A stretch of 64,000 nucleotides of DNA, from contig JAZQWL010000032.1 in the NCBI GenBank assembly GCA_045632305.1, forward strand, positions 62,001 through 126,000, read 5' to 3'. This DNA is from SVTX01 sp045632305 (GTDB lineage Bacteria; Bacillota; Clostridia; Oscillospirales; CAG-272). This document shows positions 49,269 through 58,742 of the stretch, in pieces; the stretch's first letter is position 1; each line of letters begins with the position of its first letter. Under the pieces are notes generated by a model that was given only the letters and a program-made list of their open reading frames with translations, made no database searches and was not told the origin of the DNA. Both the position numbers and the translations under genes were made by a program.

Positions 49269-49500
49269 GTATTTAATAATATTAATCACGTTGATTAAGA
49301 GGAGTACGCAATAATTCTTTTCTCAGAGAGCAGTTGGTGGTGTGAATACTGCAAAAGGACTTGCCGAAGGTTGCTTAGGAGTGAATCGTTTTGCCCGCGT
49401 TAAGGGTGTTGAGTGATATTTTGATTTTTTCAAGATATAAGTCGGGTGGTACCGCGCACATGCGTCCTGATGTTTTTTAACATCGGGGCTTTTTTGTTTT
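49269..49500 (+). promoter_or_regulatory. T-box riboswitch controlling valS
   Basis: Contains the T-box core GGGTGGTACCGCG (49444-49456), stem I elements (GGAGTA near 49,310; AGAGAGC and GGTGGTGTGAA at about 49,325-49,346) and a terminator (GTCCTGATGTT/AACATCGGGGC plus TTTTTT, about 49,463-49,496). Uncharged tRNA-Val would stabilise the antiterminator. I could not fix the specifier codon by eye. Confidence 0.9.
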
Positions 49501-49542
49501 AGTTTAATAAATATTTATATAAATCTGAAAGGACATACGGCT

Positions 49543-52191
49543 ATGAATTCATACAATGAATTGCCAAAAACATATTCTCCCTCTGAATTTGAGGACAGAA
49601 TATATGCAGAATGGTGTGAAAAGGGTTATTTCACACCCGATAAGAACAGTAACAAACCTACCTTCTCGGTAGTTATTCCCCCTCCGAACGTAACAGGTCA
49701 GCTTCACATGGGGCACGCGCTCGACGAAACTCTCCAGGATATTCTCGTTCGTTACAAGAGAATGCAGGGATTCGACACTCTTTGGGTTCCCGGCACAGAC
49801 CACGCGGGTATTGCAACACAGATCAAGGTTGAAGAAAGACTTCGTGTTGACGAGGGCCTTTCCCGTTACGACCTTGGTCGTGAAAAGTTCCTTGAGCGTG
49901 TTTGGGGCTGGAAGGACACTTACGAGGCAAGAATCACATCCCAGCTCAAGAAGCTCGGTGCTTCCTGCGACTGGACTCGTCAGAGATTTACAATGGACGA
50001 GGGTTGCTCCCACGCAGTTCGTGAGGTGTTCGTTAACCTCTACGACAAGGGTCTTATCTACCGCGGACACAGAATTATAAACTGGTGTCCTCGCTGCCTC
50101 ACTGCCCTCTCCGACGCCGAAGTTGAATACAAGGATATGCCCGGTAACTTCTGGCATATCAAGTACCCCATCAAGGGTGAAGACAGCTACGTTGAAGTAG
50201 CGACAACAAGACCTGAAACAATGTTCGGTGATACTGCGGTTGCGGTTAACCCCGATGACGAGGCAACAAAGCACCTCATCGGCAAGACTCTGATTCTTCC
50301 CATCGTTGGACGTGAAATTCCCGTAGTTGCAGACGATTACGTTGAGATCGGCTTCGGTACAGGTTGTGTTAAGATCACTCCTGCACACGACCCCAACGAC
50401 TTCCTTGTTGGTCAGCGCCACAACCTCGAGCAGATCAAGGTTATGAACGACGATGCGACAATGAACGCTTATGCCGGCAAGTACGAGGGCATGGACAGAT
50501 ACACATGCCGTAAGGCGCTCGTAGCTGATCTTGAAGCAGAGGGATATCTTCTCAAGGTTGAGCCCCACGATCACAACGTTGGCGTCTGCTACCGTTGTGG
50601 CACAACAGTAGAGCCCCTCACAAGCGACCAGTGGTTCGTTAAGATGAAGCCCTTAGCTGAGCCCGCGATCGAAGCGGTTGACAACGGCTCTATCAATTTT
50701 GTTCCCGAAAGATTCTCCAAGAATTACTATAACTGGATGAACAACATCCTCGACTGGTGTATTTCCCGTCAGCTCTGGTGGGGACACAGAATTCCTGCGT
50801 TCTACTGTGACAATTGCGGTGAAATGACAGTTTCCAAGACTGATATTGATACTTGCCCCAAGTGTGGCGGCAAGGTTCATCAGGATGAAGACGTACTTGA
50901 CACGTGGTTCTCCTCCGCGCTCTGGCCCTTCTCTACTCTCGGTTGGCCCGAATCCACCGACGATCTCAAGAAGTACTACCCCACAAGCGTACTTGTAACG
51001 GGTTACGATATCATTACGTTCTGGGTATCGAGAATGATCTTCTCCGGTCTTGAACACATGGGTGAAAAGCCCTTCTCCACAGTATTTATTCACGGTCTCG
51101 TTCGTGACGCGCAGGGACGTAAGATGTCAAAGTCGCTCGGCAACGGTATCGATCCTCTTGAGATCATCAAGGACTACGGTGCTGACGCGCTCAGATTTGC
51201 TCTCGCTACGGGTAACTCCCCCGGAAACGATATGAGATTCTCCGACGAAAAGATCGAAGCTGCAAGAAACTTCGCAAACAAGCTCTGGAACGCATCGAGA
51301 TTCGTTAGAATGAATCTTACAATTGACGAGATCAAGCTTCCCGAAGCCGACAAGCTCGCGCTTGAAGACAAGTGGATACTTACAAAGTTCAACGAGCTTA
51401 CAGCAAGCGTGGTAAACAATCTTGACAAGTTCGAGGTTGGCGTAGCTCTCGCTGAAATTTACAGCTTCACGTGGGATATTTTCTGTGACTGGTACATTGA
51501 GCTTGCAAAGGCACGCTTCAACGAAAAGGAAACCGAAGCAAACCTTATCTGCCAGAACGTTATCGCTTACGTTCTCGACGGAACGCTCAAGCTCCTCCAT
51601 CCCTTTATGCCCTTCATTACAGAAGAAATCTACCAGAGTCTTCCCCACAATGTTGAAAGCATTATGATTTCAAGCTACCCCGTGGCTAATGAAGATCTCA
51701 TTTTCACAGAAGACTGCGAAATGATGACAAAGATCATTGACGCTATCACAGCTATCAGAACAAGAAGAAGCGAGATGAACGTTCCTCCCTCCAAGAAGGC
51801 AAAGGTTTATATCGAAACTAAGTACACGGACATCTTCAACAAGACAAGCGAAGCGTTCTTCGTTCGTTTGGCTTCCGCATCCGAGCTTGTTGTTTCCGAA
51901 AAGTTTGCAGATGGCGAGGTTTCCGCCGACAACTCCGTTCAGATCATCACCGACGCGGCTACTATCTACCTCCCGCTTGCCGACATCATCGACTTCGAGA
52001 AGGAAAAGGCGCGCCTTGAAGGTGAAAAGAAGAAGCTCGAGGGTGAAATTGACAGAATCGTTAAAAAGCTCTCAAATGCGGGATTTGTAGCTAAGGCACC
52101 CGCGGCAGTTGTTGAGGGTGAAAAGGCGAAGATGGCAAAGTATCAGGAAAATCTCGACGGCGTAATCGCTGCTCTCTCCAAGCTTAATTGA
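49543..52191 (+). CDS. valS: Valyl-tRNA synthetase
   Basis: 882 residues, class I synthetase charging tRNA-Val. HIGH-type motif in PPPNVTGQLHMGHA (H55, H58), KMSKS at 527-531 (GRKMSKSLGNGIDP), the CP1 editing domain with TTRPETMFGDTAVAVNP, an anticodon-binding domain and the C-terminal coiled coil (EKARLEGEKKKLEGEID). Full length. It is under the T-box described above, and a hairpin follows at 52216. Confidence 0.98.
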   Translation: MNSYNELPKTYSPSEFEDRIYAEWCEKGYFTPDKNSNKPTFSVVIPPPNVTGQLHMGHALDETLQDILVRYKRMQGFDTLWVPGTDHAGIATQIKVEERLRVDEGLSRYDLGREKFLERVWGWKDTYEARITSQLKKLGASCDWTRQRFTMDEGCSHAVREVFVNLYDKGLIYRGHRIINWCPRCLTALSDAEVEYKDMPGNFWHIKYPIKGEDSYVEVATTRPETMFGDTAVAVNPDDEATKHLIGKTLILPIVGREIPVVADDYVEIGFGTGCVKITPAHDPNDFLVGQRHNLEQIKVMNDDATMNAYAGKYEGMDRYTCRKALVADLEAEGYLLKVEPHDHNVGVCYRCGTTVEPLTSDQWFVKMKPLAEPAIEAVDNGSINFVPERFSKNYYNWMNNILDWCISRQLWWGHRIPAFYCDNCGEMTVSKTDIDTCPKCGGKVHQDEDVLDTWFSSALWPFSTLGWPESTDDLKKYYPTSVLVTGYDIITFWVSRMIFSGLEHMGEKPFSTVFIHGLVRDAQGRKMSKSLGNGIDPLEIIKDYGADALRFALATGNSPGNDMRFSDEKIEAARNFANKLWNASRFVRMNLTIDEIKLPEADKLALEDKWILTKFNELTASVVNNLDKFEVGVALAEIYSFTWDIFCDWYIELAKARFNEKETEANLICQNVIAYVLDGTLKLLHPFMPFITEEIYQSLPHNVESIMISSYPVANEDLIFTEDCEMMTKIIDAITAIRTRRSEMNVPPSKKAKVYIETKYTDIFNKTSEAFFVRLASASELVVSEKFADGEVSADNSVQIITDAATIYLPLADIIDFEKEKARLEGEKKKLEGEIDRIVKKLSNAGFVAKAPAAVVEGEKAKMAKYQENLDGVIAALSKLN

Positions 52192-52215
52192 CACAAAACA
52201 AACATATAATATTTA

Positions 52216-52248
52216 TGCGGCAACTCAAATTAAATAAAGGTTGCCGCA
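52216..52248 (+). terminator. Terminator after valS
   Basis: TGCGGCAAC and GTTGCCGCA form a perfect 9-bp stem. The following TTCTTA is a weak T-tract, so some read-through into the lipoprotein gene is possible. Confidence 0.6.
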
Positions 52249-52278
52249 TTCTTAAAATAGCAAGAAAGGAATACAGGT

Positions 52279-53214
52279 ATGAAAAAATTTTTATCAATCG
52301 CTCTCGTTCTCATTTTTGCTTTAACAGTTTTCTGCTCGTGCGCATCAAAAAGCTTTGACGCCGCAGCTCCCGAATCAATGGGCGCAAAGGATAATGCCGC
52401 CGGCTCAACCATGATGTCCCCCGAGGCGCCTGAAAACGGACAGACGTCTATCGAAACAGAAAGAAAGATCATCAAAACAGTAAACATTTCCGCAGAAACC
52501 AAGAAGTTTGACGAAACCGTTCAGAATATAAACAAAATGATTTCCGATATCGGCGGTTACATTGAATCCTCAAGCGTCAACGGAAATAGCATCAACAACA
52601 CTACAAGATCCAGAAGCGCAAGCTTCACATTAAGAGTTCCCGCCGAGAAGCTCGATGAATTCACGGGCAACGTCGAGAACAGTGTGAACGTAACGAATAT
52701 TACAAGCAACAGCAAGGAGATCACCGAGGCGTACTACGATGCAAAGGCGCGCCTTGACGTACTCATAGCGCAAAGAGATTCCTTGCAGAAAATGTATGAC
52801 TCCTTCAACAAGCCGAGCGACATGAGCAACATGCTTGCGGTTCAGGATAAGCTCTATGACGTTATCCAGGAAATCGAATCCTATCAGGCACGTCTTAATT
52901 CCTACGACAACAAGGTAGCTTATTCAACCGTAAACGTAAATCTCCGCGAGGTGCTTGAATACACACCCGTTGACTCCCCCAAGAACTTCGGAGAAAGATT
53001 TGTTTCCTCGTTCAAGCGCGGATGGGTTGACTTCTGGGCAGGTTGCCAGAACTTCGCAGTTTGGCTTGCGGGCGCAGTTCCCTCTCTTATCATTATCGCG
53101 GGCATAACGGTTGCGGCAGTATTTATCCTCAAAAAGGTGATCAAAACCGCAAAATCCAAAAAAGCCGCAAAAAAAGCTAAGAAAAACGAAACCAAGGACG
53201 AAAAAGCAGAATAA
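52279..53214 (+). CDS. DUF4349 lipoprotein
   Basis: 311 residues. Lipoprotein signal MKKFLSIALVLIFALTVFCSC (lipobox cysteine at about 21), then DUF4349: RKIIKTVNISAETKKFDETVQNI, IGGYIESSSV, SFTLRVPAEKLDEF, and a coiled coil (about 155-205). One C-terminal transmembrane helix (about 262-284) precedes a lysine-rich tail. Anchored at the outer leaflet by lipid and again by the helix. Family function is unknown. Confidence 0.85.
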   Translation: MKKFLSIALVLIFALTVFCSCASKSFDAAAPESMGAKDNAAGSTMMSPEAPENGQTSIETERKIIKTVNISAETKKFDETVQNINKMISDIGGYIESSSVNGNSINNTTRSRSASFTLRVPAEKLDEFTGNVENSVNVTNITSNSKEITEAYYDAKARLDVLIAQRDSLQKMYDSFNKPSDMSNMLAVQDKLYDVIQEIESYQARLNSYDNKVAYSTVNVNLREVLEYTPVDSPKNFGERFVSSFKRGWVDFWAGCQNFAVWLAGAVPSLIIIAGITVAAVFILKKVIKTAKSKKAAKKAKKNETKDEKAE

Positions 53215-53216
53215 TA

Positions 53217-54041
53217 ATGAACACGAAATACGTATTTTTAGACGTTGACGGCACGCTCGTCAACTTCAACGGAGAGGTGCCCGAATCAGCGATTCGGGCT
53301 CTCACCGAAGCGCAAAAAAACGGACACAAAATGATTCTCTGTACGGGCAGACAAAAATCCCAGATCTATCCCTGCCTTACTGACAATATAACCTTTGACG
53401 GAATCGTAGCTTCTGCGGGCGCATATATCGAGCTTGACGGAAAAGTGATCTTTGCAAGCCGTCCCACGAAGGAAAAGCTTGATTTTATTGTTGATTTTTT
53501 TGAGAGCAACGATATCCCCTTCTGCCTTCAGACAGACCACGCGATATATATAAGACCTGAAAATCTTCCCCGCATTTGCGATTTTATGCGCGAGCGCGGT
53601 AGTACGGAGGTTCTTATCAACAGCGTTATTGGTAACGTTGTTTTCACGGACAACCCCAAGGCATGCGATTGCGTAGAAAAAATGGCGTATTACAATTCCC
53701 CGTTCATGATTGACGAAATAAGAGATATCCTCGGAGATTACTTCCACGTGGTCGGATACTCACTCGGCAAGATCGGAAACGCATCTTACGGCGAGATCAC
53801 ATTCGCGGGAATCAACAAGGCGACGGGCATTCAAAAATTCATGGAAGCGGTCGGCGCTCCCATATCGGATTCAATTGCCGTGGGGGATAGCGAAAACGAT
53901 CTTGAAATGCTTGAATTTGCCGGATATTCCGTTTGTATGGGCAACGGATACGATAAAGCCAAGGCGCGCGCGCATCTTATTACAAGCGACATTGACGATG
54001 ACGGAATTTATAACGCATTTAAACACTTAAATCTTATATAA
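53217..54041 (+). CDS. HAD-superfamily Cof-type hydrolase
   Basis: 274 residues. Motif I DVDGTLV (nucleophile D9), motif II CTGR (about 42-45), lysine motif near 204-ish in INKATGIQKF, and motif III/IV GDSENDLEM. The cap domain between is of type IIB (Cof). Likely a sugar-phosphate phosphatase; substrate unknown. It starts 2 nt after the DUF4349 stop, so the pair is probably co-transcribed. Confidence 0.9.
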   Translation: MNTKYVFLDVDGTLVNFNGEVPESAIRALTEAQKNGHKMILCTGRQKSQIYPCLTDNITFDGIVASAGAYIELDGKVIFASRPTKEKLDFIVDFFESNDIPFCLQTDHAIYIRPENLPRICDFMRERGSTEVLINSVIGNVVFTDNPKACDCVEKMAYYNSPFMIDEIRDILGDYFHVVGYSLGKIGNASYGEITFAGINKATGIQKFMEAVGAPISDSIAVGDSENDLEMLEFAGYSVCMGNGYDKAKARAHLITSDIDDDGIYNAFKHLNLI

Positions 54042-54046
54042 CAAAA

Positions 54047-54078
54047 AAAGAACTGAACTCGATGAGTTCAGTTCTTTT
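54047..54078. terminator. Bidirectional terminator
   Basis: AAAGAACTGAACTC and GAGTTCAGTTCTTT form a 14-bp stem with a short loop and A/T runs on both sides. It separates the convergent HAD and ispH-rpsA genes. Confidence 0.85.
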
Positions 54079-54092
54079 TATTTCAACTGAAA

Positions 54093-56123
54093 TTATTCAG
54101 CGTCTGTAGCTTCTTCAACTACTTCTTCAGCTACAACCTCTTCAGCAGCTGCCTGAGCTTCCTCAAGGATCGCTCTGATAGAAAGGTTAACCTTCTGCTT
54201 TTCCATATCAACGTCTGTGATCTTTGCATCAACAACCTGACCGATTTCAAGAACGTCTGCGGGCTTCGCAATTCTTGTCATGGAGATCTGGGAGTTGTGG
54301 ATAAGACCGTCAACACCGTCAACGATTTCAGCAAATGCGCCGAAAGGCATCATGCTTACGATCTTTACGGATACGATATCGCCAACCTGGTAGTTATGTG
54401 TGAATATGTACCAGGGGTTTGTTTCCTCGCTCTTGTAGCCGAGGGAGATCTTCTTTGCTTCCTTGTCAAAGCTCTTTACGTAAACTTCAACTACGTCGCC
54501 TACAGAAACAACGTCTGCGGGCTTGCAGTTTCTCTTCCAAGAGAGCTCTGTTGCGTGAACCATACCGTCAACGCCGCCAAGGTCAACGAATGCACCGAAG
54601 GATGTAAGACTCTTAACCTTACCTGTGTATCTCTTGCCTTCTTCAATTGTATCCCAGAAAAGCTTTTCTGTAGCGCGGCGCTCTTCACGTGCAACTACAC
54701 GGATGGAGCCCTTTGCCTTCTTGCCCTGGTCTCTTGCTTCTGTGATCTTGAGCTTAACTGTCTTACCCTTCATTTCGTTAAGGTCTGCGCCCTTGGGAAG
54801 ACCGCTCTGAGATTCGTGTACGAATACGCGAACGGAATCAACGAGTACGATAACGCCGCTCTTTACTGTTTCGATTACAACACCCTCAAGTACTGTGTCG
54901 TTGTTCTTAGCTTCAACGATCTTTGTCCAGCATTCGTCGGAATCAACTCTCTTCTTAGAAAGAGTAGCGAAACCTTCTACGTCGCTGACACGGATTACGA
55001 ATGCCTTAACAGCATCGCCGATTTTGAACATTTCACTCAACTTGCAAGAAGGGTCGTCTGTGATCTGGTCAGCTTTGATTATGCCTGTAACCTTAGCGCC
55101 GATGTCAAGCTGCAATTCGCCGTCATTAACAGCTGTAACGTAACCGGTAACGATATCTCCTGTATTTAAAGTTTTAAGTGATTCTTCGAGAAGTTCTGCA
55201 AAGTTTTCTACTGCTTCGCTCATGGTTTTTTGTACCTCCTGTATTATGTCGCGCGGCGTCGATGCGCCTGCTGCGATTCCCACTTTTTTGTGGGTGAACG
55301 GAATGAATTTGGCAAGCTCGTCGGCATTTTCGATCATAACCGTATTATGACAATTCTCCTTGCAGATCGAATAAAGTTTCCTTGAATTCGAACTGGATTT
55401 ACTGCCTATCACGATCATGAAATCGCTTTTGCCTGCTAGGGCTTTCGCCTCAAGCTGCCTTTTTTCCGTAACACTACATATTGTATCAAAAATTATTGAT
55501 TTTGTACATACCTTTTTCAAAAGTTTTTTTGTTTTTTCCCATTCGCACAAATTCTGTGTTGTTTGAGCTACTAAAATTGTGTATTTTGCATCAATAATTT
55601 TTTCGCGATTTTGGTCAATTACAGACTCAAATTCATTTGCATCCGAAAAGATGAATTTTTCACCTTCAAAACGACTTACAAAGCCCTTCACCTCGGGATG
55701 TCCCTGAGATCCGAGGACAAGCAAAACGCTGTCCTTATCGGAATTTTCTTCTACGATTCTGTGAATTTTCTTGACGTACGAGCAGGTACAATCCACAAAT
55801 GAAAAGCACGGATTTTCCCTCTGTAATTTTCGAAGCAGCTCTTCGGTCGCAACGTCAATTCCGTGAGCCCTCACAAACACCTTGACGGTCGCGTCATCGG
55901 TCGCCTCGGAAGCCAACCGGACAAGGTCGTCTACACACACGACGTCAACTCCGCGCGCCTTCAGGCGTGCATTATAAACGTCGTTATGGATAAGCGTACC
56001 GAGTGTGAAAATTCTCTGCCCGGAAATCTTTTTTTCTATCTCCGCCTCGACTGCCTGAGTTGCCTTCGTCACGCCAAAGCAAAAGCCCGAATTTTTAGCT
56101 ATCTCGATGCTGAAATCAGATGA
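54093..56123 (-). CDS. ispH: IspH - ribosomal protein S1 fusion
   Basis: 676 residues joining two functions. Residues 1-290 are IspH (HMBPP reductase, last step of the MEP pathway) with iron-sulfur cysteines C16, C115 and C217 and the substrate histidine in TLIHND. From about 317 four S1 RNA-binding domains follow (about 317-390, 400-475, 490-560, 575-645), each with (F)GAFV/AE(L/I)... strands. An acidic Glu/Ala tail ends it. Fusion is known in Clostridia. ATG 56123 has AGGAG at 8 nt. Confidence 0.95.
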   Translation of the reverse strand, partial: SSDFSIEIAKNSGFCFGVTKATQAVEAEIEKKISGQRIFTLGTLIHNDVYNARLKARGVDVVCVDDLVRLASEATDDATVKVFVRAHGIDVATEELLRKLQRENPCFSFVDCTCSYVKKIHRIVEENSDKDSVLLVLGSQGHPEVKGFVSRFEGEKFIFSDANEFESVIDQNREKIIDAKYTILVAQTTQNLCEWEKTKKLLKKVCTKSIIFDTICSVTEKRQLEAKALAGKSDFMIVIGSKSSSNSRKLYSICKENCHNTVMIENADELAKFIPFTHKKVGIAAGASTPRDIIQEVQKTMSEAVENFAELLEESLKTLNTGDIVTGYVTAVNDGELQLDIGAKVTGIIKADQITDDPSCKLSEMFKIGDAVKAFVIRVSDVEGFATLSKKRVDSDECWTKIVEAKNNDTVLEGVVIETVKSGVIVLVDSVRVFVHESQSGLPKGADLNEMKGKTVKLKITEARDQGKKAKGSIRVVAREERRATEKLFWDTIEEGKRYTGKVKSLTSFGAFVDLGGVDGMVHATELSWKRNCKPADVVSVGDVVEVYVKSFDKEAKKISLGYKSEETNPWYIFTHNYQVGDIVSVKIVSMMPFGAFAEIVDGVDGLIHNSQISMTRIAKPADVLEIGQVVDAKITDVDMEKQKVNLSIRAILEEAQAAAEEVVAEEVVEEATDAE

Positions 56124-56136
56124 CATGGGCAACTCC

Positions 56137-56769
56137 TTATTTCTTCTTTGTGTCATAAGCTTCAAGCTCACAAACCTTTTCGAAAATGAAATTGGAAATT
56201 CTTGTATACTCGCTCTTTTCCTCGGGATTATAATTCAATTCCTCAAACTTGATCGGCTTGCCGACGATAACGTTTACTCTCGTAAAGAAGGGTGTGATCT
56301 TTCTCTTCTTTGTCTTGATAAAACAAGGGAGGATCTGTGTTTCGGTCTTTGTCGAGAGCATAGCCGCACCGTTTTTAACGGGCGTAGTCTTGGGGTCTAC
56401 TCTCTGATATCTGTGTCCCTGCGGGAAGATACCCACACATCTTCCTTCCTCAAGAAGCTTTATGGCGTGCTTGATCGCCTTCACGTCAGCGCCGCCGCGA
56501 TCAATCGGGAATGCGCCGAGCGCCTTGATGATTCTCTTCAATACGGGAACCTTAAAAAGCTCTTTTTTTGCCATGTAGTGGGGCTGCTGCTTTCTCATGC
56601 ACGCGCCGAGGATCACGGGGTCTGCATTGCAAATATGATTTGAGACGATAATGTACGCGCCGTCCTTCTCGTCGGGCTCATTATCTACGTCAAATGCGCG
56701 CACCCTGAAAACCACCTTAACTACTCCGCGAAGACATTTGTGCCATCTTTCATAAGTTTTAGTTTTCAC
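56137..56769 (-). CDS. plsC: 1-acyl-sn-glycerol-3-phosphate acyltransferase
   Basis: 210 residues of phospholipid synthesis. NHICNADP gives the catalytic Hx4D, GAFPIDRG and FPQGHR are the other acyltransferase motifs (FPQGHR replaces the usual FPEGTR, E changed to Q). The N-terminus lacks a clear transmembrane helix. It overlaps the cmk end by 11 nt and lies between cmk and ispH-rpsA, a common order. Confidence 0.9.
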   Translation of the reverse strand: MKTKTYERWHKCLRGVVKVVFRVRAFDVDNEPDEKDGAYIIVSNHICNADPVILGACMRKQQPHYMAKKELFKVPVLKRIIKALGAFPIDRGGADVKAIKHAIKLLEEGRCVGIFPQGHRYQRVDPKTTPVKNGAAMLSTKTETQILPCFIKTKKRKITPFFTRVNVIVGKPIKFEELNYNPEEKSEYTRISNFIFEKVCELEAYDTKKK

Positions 56770-57451
56770 AGCTTATCCCTCCGGTCTTTTCATTAACTAT
56801 CTCAATTATTCTGTCAACCGACTCGTCAAATGTGTAGTCGGAATTGTCAAAGATGAGGGCATCGGGCGCGGGAACACAGGGTGCGATATCTCTTGATGAG
56901 TCCGCGGCATCTCTTTCGTTAAGCTCTGCAAGAACGTCCTCATATTTTACGTCGAGTCCCTTCCCTGTAAGCTCGAGGTATCTTCTCTTCGCTCTCGCCT
57001 CGTTTGAAGCAGTAAGGAAAATCTTCACCTGCGCGTCGGGAAGAATAACCGTGCCGATGTCTCTTCCGTCCATGATAACGTGATTGTTCTTTGCGATATT
57101 TCTCTGTGTTTCAAGAAGAAACGCTCTAACCTCTCCTACAGCTGACACCGCGGAGGCATACATGGAAATATCGGGCTGACGGATCTTATCGCCCAAATCC
57201 TCTCCGTTGAGCAGAACGTGCTGAACTCCGTCAAAATACTTTATATCTATTGTGATGTCAGAAAGCAAATGAGCCACGCCCTCCGATGTTCTCGCATCCA
57301 CCACGGATACGCCGTGCTCTCTTGCGTAATAGCCAACAGTTCTGTAAAGCGCTCCCGTATCCACGTACACTATTCCGAGCTTTTTTGCAACCGCTTTGGA
57401 AATGGTTGATTTACCCGCTCCGCCGGGACCGTCAATTGCTATCGCTACCAT
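56759..57451 (-). CDS. cmk: Cytidylate kinase
   Basis: 230 residues. P-loop GPGGAGKST (8-16), DTGALYRTVGYYA, and the CMP-binding GRDIGTVILPDA and FLTASNEARAKRRYLEL lid region. It phosphorylates CMP and dCMP. AAAGGAG precedes the start. It opens a cmk-plsC-ispH/rpsA unit. Confidence 0.96.
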   Translation of the reverse strand: MVAIAIDGPGGAGKSTISKAVAKKLGIVYVDTGALYRTVGYYAREHGVSVVDARTSEGVAHLLSDITIDIKYFDGVQHVLLNGEDLGDKIRQPDISMYASAVSAVGEVRAFLLETQRNIAKNNHVIMDGRDIGTVILPDAQVKIFLTASNEARAKRRYLELTGKGLDVKYEDVLAELNERDAADSSRDIAPCVPAPDALIFDNSDYTFDESVDRIIEIVNEKTGGISCEN

Positions 57452-57476
57452 ATCTATACTCCTTTAAAAATTCTTA

Positions 57477-58739
57477 TTAATTTCCCCACGCGGCGTTTTC
57501 ACCCGCGGAAACAGCCGTTGAAAAGGCAATTTGCAGATTAAATCCGCCCGTGTAACCGTCAACGTCGATCACCTCGCCCGCAAAGTAAAGTCCGCGGCAA
57601 AGCTTTGACTGCATAGTCTTGGGGTTTATTTCGTTGACACAAACTCCGCCCTTTGTTACTATCGCCTCATCAATGGGACGGAAGCGAGTCAGGGCAAGTC
57701 TGAAATCCTTGATCGTTTTAACAAGATTCGCGCGCTCCTCACGGGTAATCGAATTTACCTTTTTTCTGAAATCGATTCCCGATTTTTCCGCAATTATCTC
57801 AATAGATTTAAGCGGCAAAAGATCCGAGAGCGAATTTATAAAATCCTTGTTTAAATACTTAGCAAAATCCGAAATTATTCTCTTATCGAGCGCATCTGTA
57901 TCAAGCGCAGGCTTGAGATCTATAGAGCACTCGTATTTTTTCTTATCTATATCGGGAATGTGCGCCGAAGCGGACAAAACCACAGGACCCGTTATACCGA
58001 AATGGGTAAACATAAGCTCTCCGAAATCGTCGTATACGATCTTGCCGTTTTCCTTGTTGTATATCTTGAATCCGATATTTTTAAGGGAAAGCCCCTGCAT
58101 TCTCTGCGCGGTATTGCCCTCGCATACTATCGGAACAAGGGACGCCTTGGGTTGAATGATCGTATGTCCTACCGACATAGCAAATTTATATCCGTCGCCG
58201 TCAGAGCCCGTCATAGGATATGACTTACCGCCCGTACAGATTATAACCGCATCGCACTCATACGAGCCGCATACGGTTTTTATTCCCTTGATCTCACCGT
58301 CGGATGAGATGATACCCGTCACCTTTTCGCGAACGGTTCTGACCCCTGAATCACGGCAAGCGGAGGTCAACGCGTTCACTATATCCGACGCCTTATCCGA
58401 CACAGGGAAAACTCGTTTTCCGCGCTCCACCTTAAGCGGCACTCCGCGATTCTCAAAAAAGCTTTTTGTATCCGCGGATGAGAAACGGTTAAGCGACGCA
58501 AACATAAACTTGGGGTTGGTCGGAATGCTCGCCATGACCTCGGGATTCGTCGAATCACTAGTCACGTTACATCTGCCCTTGCCCGTTATACGAAGCTTTT
58601 TACCCGCTCTGTCATTTTTCTCAAAGATCACGGCCTCTCCGCCTGATTCGGCAGCGGTGATAGCCGCCATCATTCCCGCGGGGCCCTCGCCTATTACGAC
58701 GATTCGGACTCTGCCGTCATTTTCAAATATATTTTCCAT
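57477..58739 (-). CDS. BaiN/HI0933-type NAD(P)/FAD-dependent oxidoreductase
   Basis: 420 residues. FAD-binding GEGPAGMMAA (about 17-26), GRCNVTSDS, and the C-terminal GGVCVNEINPKTMQSKLCRGLYFAGEVIDVDGYTGGFNLQ (in part), diagnostic for the HI0933/YtfP flavoprotein family. Physiological substrate unknown in most members. It lies 3 nt downstream of the RpiR regulator and 25 nt before cmk. Confidence 0.9.
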   Translation of the reverse strand: MENIFENDGRVRIVVIGEGPAGMMAAITAAESGGEAVIFEKNDRAGKKLRITGKGRCNVTSDSTNPEVMASIPTNPKFMFASLNRFSSADTKSFFENRGVPLKVERGKRVFPVSDKASDIVNALTSACRDSGVRTVREKVTGIISSDGEIKGIKTVCGSYECDAVIICTGGKSYPMTGSDGDGYKFAMSVGHTIIQPKASLVPIVCEGNTAQRMQGLSLKNIGFKIYNKENGKIVYDDFGELMFTHFGITGPVVLSASAHIPDIDKKKYECSIDLKPALDTDALDKRIISDFAKYLNKDFINSLSDLLPLKSIEIIAEKSGIDFRKKVNSITREERANLVKTIKDFRLALTRFRPIDEAIVTKGGVCVNEINPKTMQSKLCRGLYFAGEVIDVDGYTGGFNLQIAFSTAVSAGENAAWGN

Positions 58740-58742
58740 AAA

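Noticed and set aside
49549..50574. Minus-strand open frame of 341 codons inside valS
   Set aside because: Fully antisense to a certain valS with strong codon bias. No signals for expression.
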